The translations under genes were made by a program, and so were the position numbers. Source: VFMC01 sp044238435 (GTDB taxonomy: Bacteria > Actinomycetota > Acidimicrobiia > Acidimicrobiales > Ilumatobacteraceae). Taken from it: a DNA stretch of 64,000 nt. Positions 49,286-58,249 of this stretch are shown here, piece after piece (the stretch's first letter is position 1; each line of letters begins with the position of its first letter). Below the pieces are notes generated by a model. It was not told the origin of the DNA. It was given only the letters and a program-made list of their open reading frames with translations, and did not search any database. The stretch spans positions 1-64,000 of the forward strand of contig JBIIDH010000001.1 in the NCBI GenBank assembly GCA_044238435.1. Reading direction: 5' to 3'.

Positions 49286-50881
49286 TCAACTACCGCGGCG
49301 CTGTTCCGCTCGGCGCTCGGCCTCGAGCCGCTCGAGCTCAGGGGCGGCGACGGTGATGTGCGTCATCGCATCAGCGACGGCATGGTGCCCGGCCTGCTCG
49401 GCGATGAGGCGATGCATCTCGAGCGCCACCCGGCGGTACGAGGGGTGGCCCTGGGGCGACGAGCGCAGTTCGAGCATGTGGATGGCCTCGCGGGCGTTGA
49501 ACTGCATCGAGTACCGGATGCGGTACGCCATCGAGACTGCGTAGCTGGCCTGTTCGGGGAACTCGTCCTTCAACGCGTCGTACAGCGCCGCCGAGCGCGC
49601 CATGGCGTCGTCGAACACATCGGCCATGCCGGCCTCGTCGATCAGTTCCGGCCGCACGTAGCCGTGGTTCGGCGTGAGCCGCTGCCACTCGACGGTGAGC
49701 ATGCGATGGCGCTGCAGGTCGCGGAAGGCGCCGTAGTCGGTGAGCACGTCGAAGCGGTAGTCGACGCGCTCGAAGGCCCGGCCCGGCTTGTGGCGACGGT
49801 TCTCGCGTTCGCCCACGTAGGCACGCATCAGCGCCAGGCGTTCCGTCGCCCCCATCCGCTGCACCCGCTCGAGCACCTGGTGCTCGGGCAGATTGGTGTG
49901 CGGATAGCAGATGGCGGCCAGCATCTTGTCCTCGGCCTCGGGGTCGAAGTCGACGAGTTCGACGAACTCGGCCCGGTCCACCGGTGTCTCGCCGAACAGC
50001 GAGTCGACGAGCTCACCCGTACGGGTGCGGGTGGAGGTGAGGTAGTCGCTCCAGCGCCCACCGCGGTCGGCCAGGTCGACGCGGCGCAGGAAGCTGGGGA
50101 TCACCTTGCGCAACTCGGCCAGCATCAGATCGGCGTAGTGGCGGGCCTCGGGCAACGGGTGCGAGCGCATGCGCAGCAGCAGCTGCTCGAATCCCTGACC
50201 CGAGCCGTAGATGCCGACGTTCGACAGCGACGACGCCGGCAGCACACCGCGCACGGCATCGAGCGCCTTGGCCCGGGTGGCCTGGCGGAAGACGAAGTCG
50301 GAGTCGTTGCCCTGGGGGATGCTGGCCCGCACGTGGTCGGTGACCTTGGTGAGCAGCAGGCTGTAGGCGTCGAACATGCGGTCCATGTCGCCCACGTAGC
50401 GCGTGCCGAACCGGCTCGACAGCAGTGCCGGGTCGCGGAAGTACCGGTAGCGGCCACCCAGGCGTGCGTCGTAGGCGATGTACCGGGTGCTCTGCTCGAG
50501 GTAGCTCATCAGCCGGCCCCACTCGAGCACTTTGGTGAGCACGTTCGAGGCCTGCTCACAGGCCAGGTGCACACCGCCGAGCTGGGCGACCGAGTCGTCG
50601 CCGTACTCGAAGAACACCTTCTCGTACAGTTCCTCGGCCCGTTCCAGGCCCATCGTGGCATCGACGGACTGGTCGCCGCTGATGTCGAGGTCGCCGACGA
50701 ACTCGTCGAGGAAGAGCCGTCGCAGGCTCTTCGGGCTGCGGCTGTAGCGGGCGAACAGCGCGCCCTTCACCACCTCGGGCAGGTTCACCAGTGCGAACAC
50801 CGGGCCGTCGAGGTTGGTGAAGTAGCGACGCAGGATGTCGGCTTCGCCAGGGGTGAACGCTTCGGGGACGTAGACCGTCAC
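49286..50881 (-). CDS. Tandem ThyX-like protein (FAD-dependent thymidylate synthase family)
   Basis: 531 aa, twice the usual ThyX length, with two ThyX-like halves. The first keeps SYLEQSTRY (about residues 126-134), the SxxExSxRY part of the ThyX motif, but its RHR is changed to WGR. The second keeps RHR (about 391-393, RHRMLTVEW) but loses the rest. True ThyX makes dTMP with FAD and methylene-tetrahydrofolate. Whether this long form does so is unclear. GTG 50881 is leaderless (TAGAGT at 50895-50890). Monocistronic. Confidence 0.85.
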   Translation of the reverse strand: MTVYVPEAFTPGEADILRRYFTNLDGPVFALVNLPEVVKGALFARYSRSPKSLRRLFLDEFVGDLDISGDQSVDATMGLERAEELYEKVFFEYGDDSVAQLGGVHLACEQASNVLTKVLEWGRLMSYLEQSTRYIAYDARLGGRYRYFRDPALLSSRFGTRYVGDMDRMFDAYSLLLTKVTDHVRASIPQGNDSDFVFRQATRAKALDAVRGVLPASSLSNVGIYGSGQGFEQLLLRMRSHPLPEARHYADLMLAELRKVIPSFLRRVDLADRGGRWSDYLTSTRTRTGELVDSLFGETPVDRAEFVELVDFDPEAEDKMLAAICYPHTNLPEHQVLERVQRMGATERLALMRAYVGERENRRHKPGRAFERVDYRFDVLTDYGAFRDLQRHRMLTVEWQRLTPNHGYVRPELIDEAGMADVFDDAMARSAALYDALKDEFPEQASYAVSMAYRIRYSMQFNAREAIHMLELRSSPQGHPSYRRVALEMHRLIAEQAGHHAVADAMTHITVAAPELERLEAERRAEQRRGS

Positions 50882-50889
50882 AACGTCGA

Positions 50890-50895
50890 ACTCTA
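50890..50895 (-). promoter_or_regulatory. -10 hexamer of the ThyX-like gene
   Basis: TAGAGT on the minus strand, 8 nt before GTG 50881. Confidence 0.45.
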
Positions 50896-50944
50896 GGCGG
50901 CGCGGCGACGAATCCCCGGGATAGGAGTCGTCTCACCGACCAGG

Positions 50945-52180
50945 TCAGAGCACCGACACACCGGTCGGCCGCATCGCGAACTCGCGATCGACCTGTTCGC
51001 GCAGTGCAGCCGAGCACCACAGGTCGACGACGGTCATGGCCATGGCCTTGGCCCCGTCGATCACGGCGCGGTCGCCCGATTCGCCACCGGCGAATGCTGC
51101 GAACTCGAGCGTGTGGATGGGCACTCCGGCGTCGGCCACCTGGATCATCGGGTGGATCGACGGCACCAGGTAGCTGATGTTGCCCATGTCGGTGGAGCCG
51201 ACCACGGCCTTGCCCACCGCACGGGGATCGACCACGCTGCGGCCGATGCGATCGGCGTTGGCCACGTAGGCAGCGACGATCGGGCCGTTGTCGATCATGT
51301 CGGCGTAGGGGTCGCCCTCCCACGCGGCGGTGCACCCGCACCCGGTGGCGGCCGCCGATGCCTCGAGCGCGGTGCGCACGCGCTGCTTCAGCGGCTGCAG
51401 CGAGGCGATGGTGGGCGACCTGACCATCCACAGCATCTCGGTCTCGGCAGGGACGATGTTGGCCACATCGCCCGCCCGGGTGAACACCCCGTGGATGCGC
51501 TCGGTGGGCAGGATGTGCTGGCGCAGCGCGGCCACGTTCATGTAGCCGAGCACGGCGGCGTCGAGCGCGTTGCGGCCCTCGTGCGGGGCAGCGGCGGCGT
51601 GTGCAGCACGGCCGTGGTACTGCACCCGCATCTGCTCGATCGCGATGCAGTCCATCCGCACCAGGTCGGCATCGGCGGGGTGCACCATCATCGCTGCAGT
51701 GAGCCCCTCGAACGCGCCCTTGCGGGCCATGCGGATCTTGCCGCCACCTCCCTCCTCGGCGGGTGTGCCCATGATGCGCACCCGACCTCCGGCCTCGTCG
51801 GCCAGAGCCGCTGCCGCCAAGCCGGCACCCAGGCCCGCGGCAGCGATGACGTTGTGCCCACAGGCGTGGCCCACCCCGGGCAGGGCGTCGTACTCGCACA
51901 GCACGGCGATCTCGGGGCCCTCGCTGCCGGCGCGGGCCTCGAACGCGGTGTCGACCCCGTAGGCGTGGCGCGTGGCGGTGCGGCCGGTGTCGTCGAGCAC
52001 CTGGGTGAGCAGGTCGTGGGCGAACACCTCCTGGTAGTTCAGTTCCGGGTGGGCGTGGATCTGCCGGCTCGTGTCGACCAGCCGATCGGCGAGGCGGTCG
52101 ACCTCGGCGCAGACGCGTTGCTTGAGCGATTCGATCCAGCCAGGCTGGTCCCGACCAGTTCCGATTGGGGCAGTGTCCAT
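50945..52180 (-). CDS. M20-family amidohydrolase/peptidase (AbgB-like)
   Basis: 411 aa. RQIHAHPELNYQE opens the M20D domain; LCEYDALPGVGHACGHNV and GTPAEEGGGGKI carry metal ligands and the catalytic Glu, with HGRAAHAAAAPHEGRNALDA in the dimerisation domain. Close to p-aminobenzoyl-glutamate hydrolase subunit B and other aminoacylases. It may release amino acids from N-acyl conjugates or recycle folate catabolites. ATG 52180 is leaderless. Confidence 0.9.
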   Translation of the reverse strand: MDTAPIGTGRDQPGWIESLKQRVCAEVDRLADRLVDTSRQIHAHPELNYQEVFAHDLLTQVLDDTGRTATRHAYGVDTAFEARAGSEGPEIAVLCEYDALPGVGHACGHNVIAAAGLGAGLAAAALADEAGGRVRIMGTPAEEGGGGKIRMARKGAFEGLTAAMMVHPADADLVRMDCIAIEQMRVQYHGRAAHAAAAPHEGRNALDAAVLGYMNVAALRQHILPTERIHGVFTRAGDVANIVPAETEMLWMVRSPTIASLQPLKQRVRTALEASAAATGCGCTAAWEGDPYADMIDNGPIVAAYVANADRIGRSVVDPRAVGKAVVGSTDMGNISYLVPSIHPMIQVADAGVPIHTLEFAAFAGGESGDRAVIDGAKAMAMTVVDLWCSAALREQVDREFAMRPTGVSVL

Positions 52181-52187
52181 GGCCGAG

Positions 52188-52193
52188 ACGGTA
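52188..52193 (-). promoter_or_regulatory. -10 hexamer of the M20 gene
   Basis: TACCGT on the minus strand, 7 nt before ATG 52180. Confidence 0.5.
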
Positions 52194-52207
52194 CCGCGGC
52201 CGGGCGG

Positions 52208-52822
52208 CTACACGCAGACCAGCAGCGGCTCGGACTCGACCGTGACGGTGGCTTCGCGCACCGTCGCCCACGGTCGCCCGTCGAGCCACACCCGGGTGGG
52301 TCGCCGCCAGACGAGATCGATCGATGCGGCCTGACGCACCGAGATGTGCGGATGCGGGAGGTGTGCACCCAGGGGAAGTCGTCGCTTCGCAGTACGGCGG
52401 TCGCGCAGGCTCATCGCTCGGTCGACCCGCACCACATCGACCCGCCCGTCGCCGGGATGCGCTCGGGGCGCGACGTCCCAGGAGCCGAGGTACTGACCGT
52501 TCATCACCGCCGTCAGCTCGCCCCGCCACCAGGCCCGCCGGGCGAGCAGGTGGACGACGAACCAGCCCGTCGCCTCGGGAGTGTCGACCCGCACCACGTC
52601 CACCGGCAACAGCGCCACCTCACCGGCGAACCGGGTGGGATCGCCCGAGCCACCCACGCAGCGCAGCAGGTCGCCGCCGAGCAGGCCCACCGGGGGTAGC
52701 GGCTCGCCTGCCCTACGGCAGCGGGTGACGAGCGTGTTCAGTTCGCCGTCGGAGCCCACGACGACCATGCCGTCGGGTGCCGCGCCGGTGCCGCCCCAGG
52801 CCTCACCCTTGCGGATCGGCAC
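52208..52822 (-). CDS. Diacylglycerol-kinase-catalytic-domain-like protein, N-terminally short
   Basis: 204 aa. MVVVGSDGELNTLV stands where lipid kinases have GGDGTxNEV, and LLGGDLLRCVGGSGDP resembles the next GTxND loop; TAVMNGQYLGSWDVAPRAHPGDG matches the conserved middle of YegS/DgkB. The N-terminal strand-helix before the GGDG loop is missing and the key GGDG reads GSDG, so activity is doubtful. GTG 52822 has GGAGG 6 nt upstream and overlaps the helicase gene by 20 nt. Confidence 0.7.
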   Translation of the reverse strand: MPIRKGEAWGGTGAAPDGMVVVGSDGELNTLVTRCRRAGEPLPPVGLLGGDLLRCVGGSGDPTRFAGEVALLPVDVVRVDTPEATGWFVVHLLARRAWWRGELTAVMNGQYLGSWDVAPRAHPGDGRVDVVRVDRAMSLRDRRTAKRRLPLGAHLPHPHISVRQAASIDLVWRRPTRVWLDGRPWATVREATVTVESEPLLVCV

Positions 52823-55460
52823 CGGGGTCCTCCACCTCGACCGCGCTCGACGCGGCGACCACCCCGCGGAACAGTTGCTGTGCCGCCTGGTCGGCTGCAC
52901 GGCGGGTGTCGCGTTCGGGTGCCACCAGGGCCAGCTGGCGCAGCAGGTCGATGAGTTGCTTGGTGGTGCGCACGAAGTCGCCGCCGCTCAGTTCCTCGTC
53001 GGCCACCACCTCGGCGAAGCCCTCCCCCGCCGCCCAGGCGTAGGCGATGGCTACGAAGGTGGGGTCGGGCGGGCGGTGTTCGGCCAGTCCGGCAGCGTCT
53101 TCGATCGAACGCAGTTCGTCGCTGACGGCTCGGATGCGCTGCCATCGACGCCGGGCGAGCGGCGACGGGAACCACGGGGGCGGCGGCGGGTCGGGGCTGC
53201 GGTGCTCGTACACGAACACCGACACCAGCGCCGCCAGCACCGGCGGTTCGAGACCGTCGAGCAGACCTTGGCGGAGGCATTCGACGATCAGCAGATCGCA
53301 CTCGTGGAACGTGCGCGCCAGGATGTCGCCCGCCGGGGTGAGCGACCACCCGTCGACGTAGTCCCAGTTCTGGAGGATGCGCAGCACGCGGTCGAAATCA
53401 CGCGAGATGGTCTGGCTGCGACCGCGCATGCGCTGACGCAGTTCGTCGATCTCGCGGGCCACGCGGGCGGCCTGGTTCGCAGCCTTGAGCCGATCGGCCA
53501 GATCGGGATCGGCCTCGACGGGATGCGCCGCGAGCGCATCCTCCACCTCACCGACCCGGCGCCGACCCCGCGTGTGCGCTTCCACCTCGGCGCGCTCGAG
53601 CCGTCGAGCCACCTCGCGCTGGTAGTCGGCGCTGTTGGGTGCGAAGTCGTCGGGCAGTTCGATGTGCCCGATGGCCCGCGGCACCTCGTCGAAGTCGGTG
53701 GCATCGAGTTGGATGAGGTCGCGCCGCGTGGTGACGCCACTCACACGGATGCCGTTCTTGCGGTGCGCCGAGGCCAGCACCGCCACCCGCCCGGCGTAGC
53801 GGCCCTTGTCGGCGTACACGACGTCGCCCGGCTTCAGCTTCAGCAGCGCCAGCGTGATCGGGTCGTCGCGACCGATCGACGGCGCCTGCCCACCCGCCAG
53901 TTCGTTGCGGCGCTCGAGCAGTCGGCGGTACTCGTCGATGTCGCCGTACGGGCTCACCGATGCAGCGGTGAGGTCGCGCAGATGCTGCTGACGGCGTTCG
54001 AGACGCGACTCGATCTTCACCACGTCGCGGTCGGCCTGGTACTGGGCGAACGAGAGGTTGAGCAGATGATGGGCCTGGTCGCTGGTGTACGACCGCACCA
54101 GGTTGGCCGCCATGTTGTACGTGGGACGGAACGCCGAGTTGAGGTGGAACACACGGCTCGACGCCAGCGCGGCGATCTGGTCGAACGGCACGAACGGGCT
54201 CCACAGCACGATGGCGTTGCCGAGATCGTCGATACCACGGCGGCCGGCCCGCCCGGTGAGCTGGGTGTACTCGCCCGGGCTGAGGAACGCGTGGTGGTCG
54301 CCGGTGAACTTGGTGAGTTTCTCGATGACCACACACTTGGCGGGCATGTTCAGGCCCACTGCGAGGGTCTCGGTGGCGAACACCACCTTCACCAGCCCGG
54401 CGGTGAAGCAGGCCTCGACCACCTCCTTGAACGGCGGCACCATACCGGCGTGGTGCGCGGCGATGCCCGCTTCGAGCTGGGCGAGGAACTGGCCGTAGCC
54501 CAGCACGGCCAGGTCGGCAGCTTCCATCGAACCGAGTCGGGCGTCGACGATGGCCCGGATGCGGTCGCGTTCGTCGCCAGTGGTGAGCCGCAGTCCTGCT
54601 GCCAGAGCCGTACGGGCGGCCTCGTCGCACTGGTTGCGACTGAAGATGAAGTAGATGGCGGGCAGCATCTCGTCGTGCTCGAGCACGTCGATGACGTCGA
54701 GCCGAGTGGGCGTGTACAGCTTGCGCCGTCCCTGGGTGCCCTTGCGTTGGCGACCGCCACGCGGCGCCCGGGCAGCTTCACTGTCGATGCGCAGTGCGTT
54801 CTGGTTGGGGCGACCACCCACCAGCACCGGCAGCAGGTGAAGGCGGCCGTGGGTCTTGTCGCCGACCAGGTAGAGGTTCTCGAGGCGGACGGGGCGTCGC
54901 TCCTCGACGATGGCCCGCGTGGGGCCGCGCACGGTGGAGATCCAGTCGGCGAGCTCCTGCGCGTTGCTCACCGTGGCCGACAGGCACACCAGGCGCACCG
55001 CATCCGGCAGGTGGATGATGACCTCCTCCCACACCGGTCCGCGGTAGGTGTCCTGCAGGAAGTGCACCTCGTCGAGCACCACCACGTCGAGCAGATCGAG
55101 GCCGCTGCTGCGCGCGTAGATCATGTTGCGCAACACCTCGGTGGTCATCACCACCACCGGCGCATCGCCATTGATGGTGTTGTCGCCGGTGAGCAGGCCC
55201 ACCGAGTCGGGACCGTACCGCTCGACGAGGTCGTGGTACTTCTGGTTCGACAGCGCCTTGATGGGCGCCGTGTAGAACGCCCGTCGCCCGGCTCGTCGGG
55301 CTGCCTCGATTGCGTACTCGGCCACCACCGTCTTGCCGCTGCCCGTGGGGGCCGCCACGAGCACCGACTCGCCGGCGTCGAGCGCGTCGAAGGCCTGCAG
55401 TTGGAACCCGTCGAGCGGGAAGGCGTACTGCGAGGTCAGTTCGGCCCGGTCGGCGCGCAC
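52803..55460 (-). CDS. helY: SKI2/Mtr4-like DEAD/DEAH-box helicase (HelY)
   Basis: 885 aa, superfamily 2. Motif I AAPTGSGKTVVAEYA, motif Ia APIKALSNQKY, motif II LDEVHFLQ, motif III LSATVSN and motif VI QLTGRAGRRG are intact. The C-terminal DSHCT domain includes LERRNELAGG and REIDELRQRMRGRSQ. Equivalent to mycobacterial HelY, thought to act in RNA processing or decay. GTG 55460. Third gene of the tatA-tatC-helY-DGK-like operon, 12 nt after tatC. Confidence 0.93.
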   Translation of the reverse strand: MRADRAELTSQYAFPLDGFQLQAFDALDAGESVLVAAPTGSGKTVVAEYAIEAARRAGRRAFYTAPIKALSNQKYHDLVERYGPDSVGLLTGDNTINGDAPVVVMTTEVLRNMIYARSSGLDLLDVVVLDEVHFLQDTYRGPVWEEVIIHLPDAVRLVCLSATVSNAQELADWISTVRGPTRAIVEERRPVRLENLYLVGDKTHGRLHLLPVLVGGRPNQNALRIDSEAARAPRGGRQRKGTQGRRKLYTPTRLDVIDVLEHDEMLPAIYFIFSRNQCDEAARTALAAGLRLTTGDERDRIRAIVDARLGSMEAADLAVLGYGQFLAQLEAGIAAHHAGMVPPFKEVVEACFTAGLVKVVFATETLAVGLNMPAKCVVIEKLTKFTGDHHAFLSPGEYTQLTGRAGRRGIDDLGNAIVLWSPFVPFDQIAALASSRVFHLNSAFRPTYNMAANLVRSYTSDQAHHLLNLSFAQYQADRDVVKIESRLERRQQHLRDLTAASVSPYGDIDEYRRLLERRNELAGGQAPSIGRDDPITLALLKLKPGDVVYADKGRYAGRVAVLASAHRKNGIRVSGVTTRRDLIQLDATDFDEVPRAIGHIELPDDFAPNSADYQREVARRLERAEVEAHTRGRRRVGEVEDALAAHPVEADPDLADRLKAANQAARVAREIDELRQRMRGRSQTISRDFDRVLRILQNWDYVDGWSLTPAGDILARTFHECDLLIVECLRQGLLDGLEPPVLAALVSVFVYEHRSPDPPPPPWFPSPLARRRWQRIRAVSDELRSIEDAAGLAEHRPPDPTFVAIAYAWAAGEGFAEVVADEELSGGDFVRTTKQLIDLLRQLALVAPERDTRRAADQAAQQLFRGVVAASSAVEVEDPGADPQG

Positions 55461-55472
55461 AGGTGCATCGTG

Positions 55473-56282
55473 TCAGGTTGCGGTGGCTTGTGCGGCACGT
55501 CGGCGCTTCTGGACCAGATAGCCGATGAGGACGGCGATCAGGTAGAAGAACGTCATCGGCAGCGCCAGCGCCATCATGCTGTACGGATCGCCGCTCGGCG
55601 TGATGACCGCGGCGATGACGAAGATCGTGAGGATGGCGTAGCGCCAGCCCTTGATGAGGGTCTGCGGGGTGAGCACGCCGACGAGCTGCAGGAACACCAA
55701 CAGCACGGGGAACTCGAACGCAATGCCGAACGCAGCGACCATGAGGCCGACGAGTCGCACGTATTCGCTCACCCGGAAGATCGACTGCACATCCTCGCCA
55801 GCCCACGAGATGAGGAAGTCGAGCGCCTTGTCGAGCGTCCAGTAGGCGACGTACGCGCCCATCAGGAACAGCGCCAACGAGCAGAGGATGAACGGGATGG
55901 CGTACTTCTTCTCCTTGGCGTGCATCGCCGGCACGATGAACCGCCAGAGCTGCCACATCAGCACCGGCAGGGCGATGATGACGCCGCCGTAGGTGGCGAT
56001 GGAGAGCCGGGTACTGAAGCCCTCGAGGGGGGCGGTGGAGATGACGTTGCCATTGCTCAACTCGCAGAACTGCGGCTTCAGCGCACACAACTGCCGGTAG
56101 GGCTCGAGCAGGAAGTCCATCACCGGGTCGTAGAACGCGAGGATGATGACGATGCCCACCACCACGGCGAGCAGGCCGCGGATGATGCGCGTGCGCAGTT
56201 CGGCCAGGTGATCCGTGAGGGTCATCTGGTCGTCGGGCGTCTTCACCTGCGGCCGCTCGGCACGCTTGAACGGGTTCTTCAC
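55473..56282 (-). CDS. tatC: Sec-independent protein translocase TatC
   Basis: 269 aa, six membrane helices. MTLTDHLAELRTRIIRGL is the conserved N-terminal receptor face that binds the twin-arginine motif, and FEFPVLLVFLQLVGVL the family's conserved fifth-helix region; LIKGWRYA precedes the last pair of helices. Both SBPs in this window are probable clients. GTG start in a GTGA overlap with tatA. Confidence 0.96.
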   Translation of the reverse strand: MKNPFKRAERPQVKTPDDQMTLTDHLAELRTRIIRGLLAVVVGIVIILAFYDPVMDFLLEPYRQLCALKPQFCELSNGNVISTAPLEGFSTRLSIATYGGVIIALPVLMWQLWRFIVPAMHAKEKKYAIPFILCSLALFLMGAYVAYWTLDKALDFLISWAGEDVQSIFRVSEYVRLVGLMVAAFGIAFEFPVLLVFLQLVGVLTPQTLIKGWRYAILTIFVIAAVITPSGDPYSMMALALPMTFFYLIAVLIGYLVQKRRRAAQATAT

Positions 56283-56830
56283 GACGCGTCGGCCTCACCG
56301 TCGGGTGCGGAGGTGGGCTGGGCCGGGTTGTTCGGCCGATACGTGTGGTCACGGTCCATCACGACGCTGTCGAGCATCGACAGGTCGGGGCCGGCTGCCT
56401 CGGTGGGCGTCTCGAGGGCCGACGGCACCGGCGGGGGTGTTGGTGCCGTTTCGTGTGCGCTCCACATCTGTTTCGGTTCGGGCGTCGCCACCGGCGGTGC
56501 GGCACCGGTGGCATCGGCTCCGGTGTCGGCCGCACTGTCGGCCCCGGTGTCGGGCGCCGGTGCGACCCCCGCGGGCTTCTTGCCCTCCAGCATGTCGGCG
56601 GCAATGTCGAACGATGCAGCCTGCTTGAACGCGTCGGCGGTCTCGCGCATTTCGCGCATCGGCTCGTCGAGGGCGGTCTTCAGTTCGCTCTGGAAGCCCG
56701 TGGTCATCTTCTTGAACTCGGCGTAGGTCTTGCCGAACGAGCGGATCGCGTCGGGCAACTTCTCCGGGCCGAGAATGATCAACGCCAGCAAGAGCAGGAA
56801 GACGATCTCGCTGCCGGAGAAGTTGAACAC
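56279..56830 (-). CDS. tatA: Sec-independent protein translocase TatA/TatB
   Basis: 183 aa. One N-terminal membrane helix (IVFLLLLALIILGPEKLPDAIRSFGK, in parts residues 9-34) followed by an amphipathic helix and a long Pro/Ala/Thr tail. LGPEKLPD is the TatA/B hinge; the long tail and acidic stretch favour a TatB-like role. GTG 56830 is leaderless. First gene of the operon with tatC and helY. Confidence 0.92.
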   Translation of the reverse strand: MFNFSGSEIVFLLLLALIILGPEKLPDAIRSFGKTYAEFKKMTTGFQSELKTALDEPMREMRETADAFKQAASFDIAADMLEGKKPAGVAPAPDTGADSAADTGADATGAAPPVATPEPKQMWSAHETAPTPPPVPSALETPTEAAGPDLSMLDSVVMDRDHTYRPNNPAQPTSAPDGEADAS

Positions 56831-56836
56831 GGCGCA

Positions 56837-56893
56837 AGTCTAGGAGAACAGCCCGCTGGTTCAGCAGCGACACAGACGAGTGGGTGGCACACT
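56837..56893. promoter_or_regulatory. Divergent -10 hexamers of the tatA and GDPD genes
   Basis: Minus strand: TAGACT (56842-56837), 6 nt before GTG 56830. Plus strand: CACACT (56888-56893), 6 nt before GTG 56900, a weaker match. Confidence 0.4.
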
Positions 56894-56899
56894 GGCGGG

Positions 56900-57631
56900 G
56901 TGCAGCAACGGCTCCCCTCCCTGCTCGACGACCCCATCGCCTTCGCCCATCGAGGGGCTCGGGCCCATGCGCCGGAGAACACGCTCGAGGCCTTCACCCT
57001 GGCGCTCCGACTGGGCGCGAACGGCCTCGAGAGCGACGTGTGGCTCACCGCCGACGGGGTGGCGGTGCTCGACCACGACGGCGTCGTGGTGAGCCGACTC
57101 CGGAAGCGGCCCATCGGCGAGGTCGCGCGCGCTGATCTGCCGCCACACATCCCTACGCTGGCCGATCTCTACGCGACGTGTGGCACCGCGTTCAGCCTCT
57201 CGCTGGATCTGAAGGCACCGGGTACGGGCCAGGCGGTCGTCGACGTCACCCGCGAGGCCGACCCCGGCATGCTCGAACGTCTGTGGTTGTGCGCACCGCA
57301 GTGGGAGACGCTGCTGCCGTTGCGCGGTCAGGGTGCGCGCCTCATCGACTCCACTCGCCTGGCCCGCATCAAGGAGGGACCCGAGCGCCGAGCGTCGCTG
57401 CTGGCGAACGAGGGCATCGACGGCATCAACCTCCACCACACCGATTGGAACGGTGGGCTGGTCGCCCTGTTCCACCGCTTCCAGCGGGTCGCCTTCGGTT
57501 GGGACATGCAGCACGACGACGTGTTGCGACCAGCGCTGCGGATGGGCCTCGACGCCGTCTACAGCGACTGGGTCGATCGGATGGTCGACGCCTACCAGAG
57601 CGAGGTCGGTCTGCCCCGGCGACCAGGATGA
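56900..57631 (+). CDS. Glycerophosphodiester phosphodiesterase family protein
   Basis: 243 aa TIM-barrel enzyme. AFAHRGARAHAPENTLEAF (about residues 15-33) and GLESDVWLTADGVAVLDHD (about residues 45-63) supply the catalytic His pair and the metal-binding Glu/Asp; SLDLKAP is the third metal strand. It hydrolyses glycerophosphodiesters from phospholipid turnover. No signal peptide, so cytoplasmic. GTG 56900 was chosen because it lies directly before the conserved domain. Divergent from tatA. Confidence 0.92.
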   Translation: MQQRLPSLLDDPIAFAHRGARAHAPENTLEAFTLALRLGANGLESDVWLTADGVAVLDHDGVVVSRLRKRPIGEVARADLPPHIPTLADLYATCGTAFSLSLDLKAPGTGQAVVDVTREADPGMLERLWLCAPQWETLLPLRGQGARLIDSTRLARIKEGPERRASLLANEGIDGINLHHTDWNGGLVALFHRFQRVAFGWDMQHDDVLRPALRMGLDAVYSDWVDRMVDAYQSEVGLPRRPG

Positions 57632-57643
57632 GCAGCCTGGCGG

Positions 57644-58249
57644 CTAGAGCCAGGCCCAGTCGCCCACGGGCCAGATGATGACGAAGGCCCGGCCGATGAG
57701 CATGCCTTCGGCCACCGGTCCGAACGCCCGACTGTCACTCGACCGACCCCGGTGGTCGCCGAGCACGAACACCGTATTGTCGGGCACCATCAGTGCGGTC
57801 TGGTCGCCGCCGCACCCGTCGCGCGCCTGCACCACCGGGTCGATGTACGGCTCGGTGAGCGGTGCACCATCGATGTACACGGTGCAGGCACGGAACTCGA
57901 CGGTCTCGCCGGGGAGGGCGACGATTCGTTTGATGAGGTCGCGTTCCTCGCTGACCGCGTCGAAGCGCTGCAGCACCACCACATCGCCGCGGCGCGGATC
58001 GTGGAGGCGGTAGCTGAGGCGGTTCACCAGCACCCGGTCGCCGTCCTGCAGGGTGCTCAGCATCGATTCGCCCTGGACGGCGAACTGCTGCACCACATAG
58101 GCGCGCACCAGCAGGGCCGACGAGATGGCGACCACGACGACGACGACCCACTCGACGAGCGGATTCATCTTTCGTCGACGCCGAGCCACCTCCCCCTCGA
58201 CCGGGTCGGTGGCGGCGGCAGCGTCGTCGCGCTGGAGGTGCTCGCTCAT
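57644..58249 (-). CDS. lepB: Signal peptidase I
   Basis: 201 aa, membrane-anchored serine protease that removes Sec and Tat signal peptides. One N-terminal helix (about residues 31-50), then FAVQGESM with catalytic Ser62, DLIKRIVALPGE with the general-base Lys107, and VFVLGDHRGRSSDSRAFG, box E of the family. ATG overlaps the DUF3866 stop (ATGA). Last gene after pafA-DUF3866. Confidence 0.95.
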   Translation of the reverse strand: MSEHLQRDDAAAATDPVEGEVARRRRKMNPLVEWVVVVVVAISSALLVRAYVVQQFAVQGESMLSTLQDGDRVLVNRLSYRLHDPRRGDVVVLQRFDAVSEERDLIKRIVALPGETVEFRACTVYIDGAPLTEPYIDPVVQARDGCGGDQTALMVPDNTVFVLGDHRGRSSDSRAFGPVAEGMLIGRAFVIIWPVGDWAWL

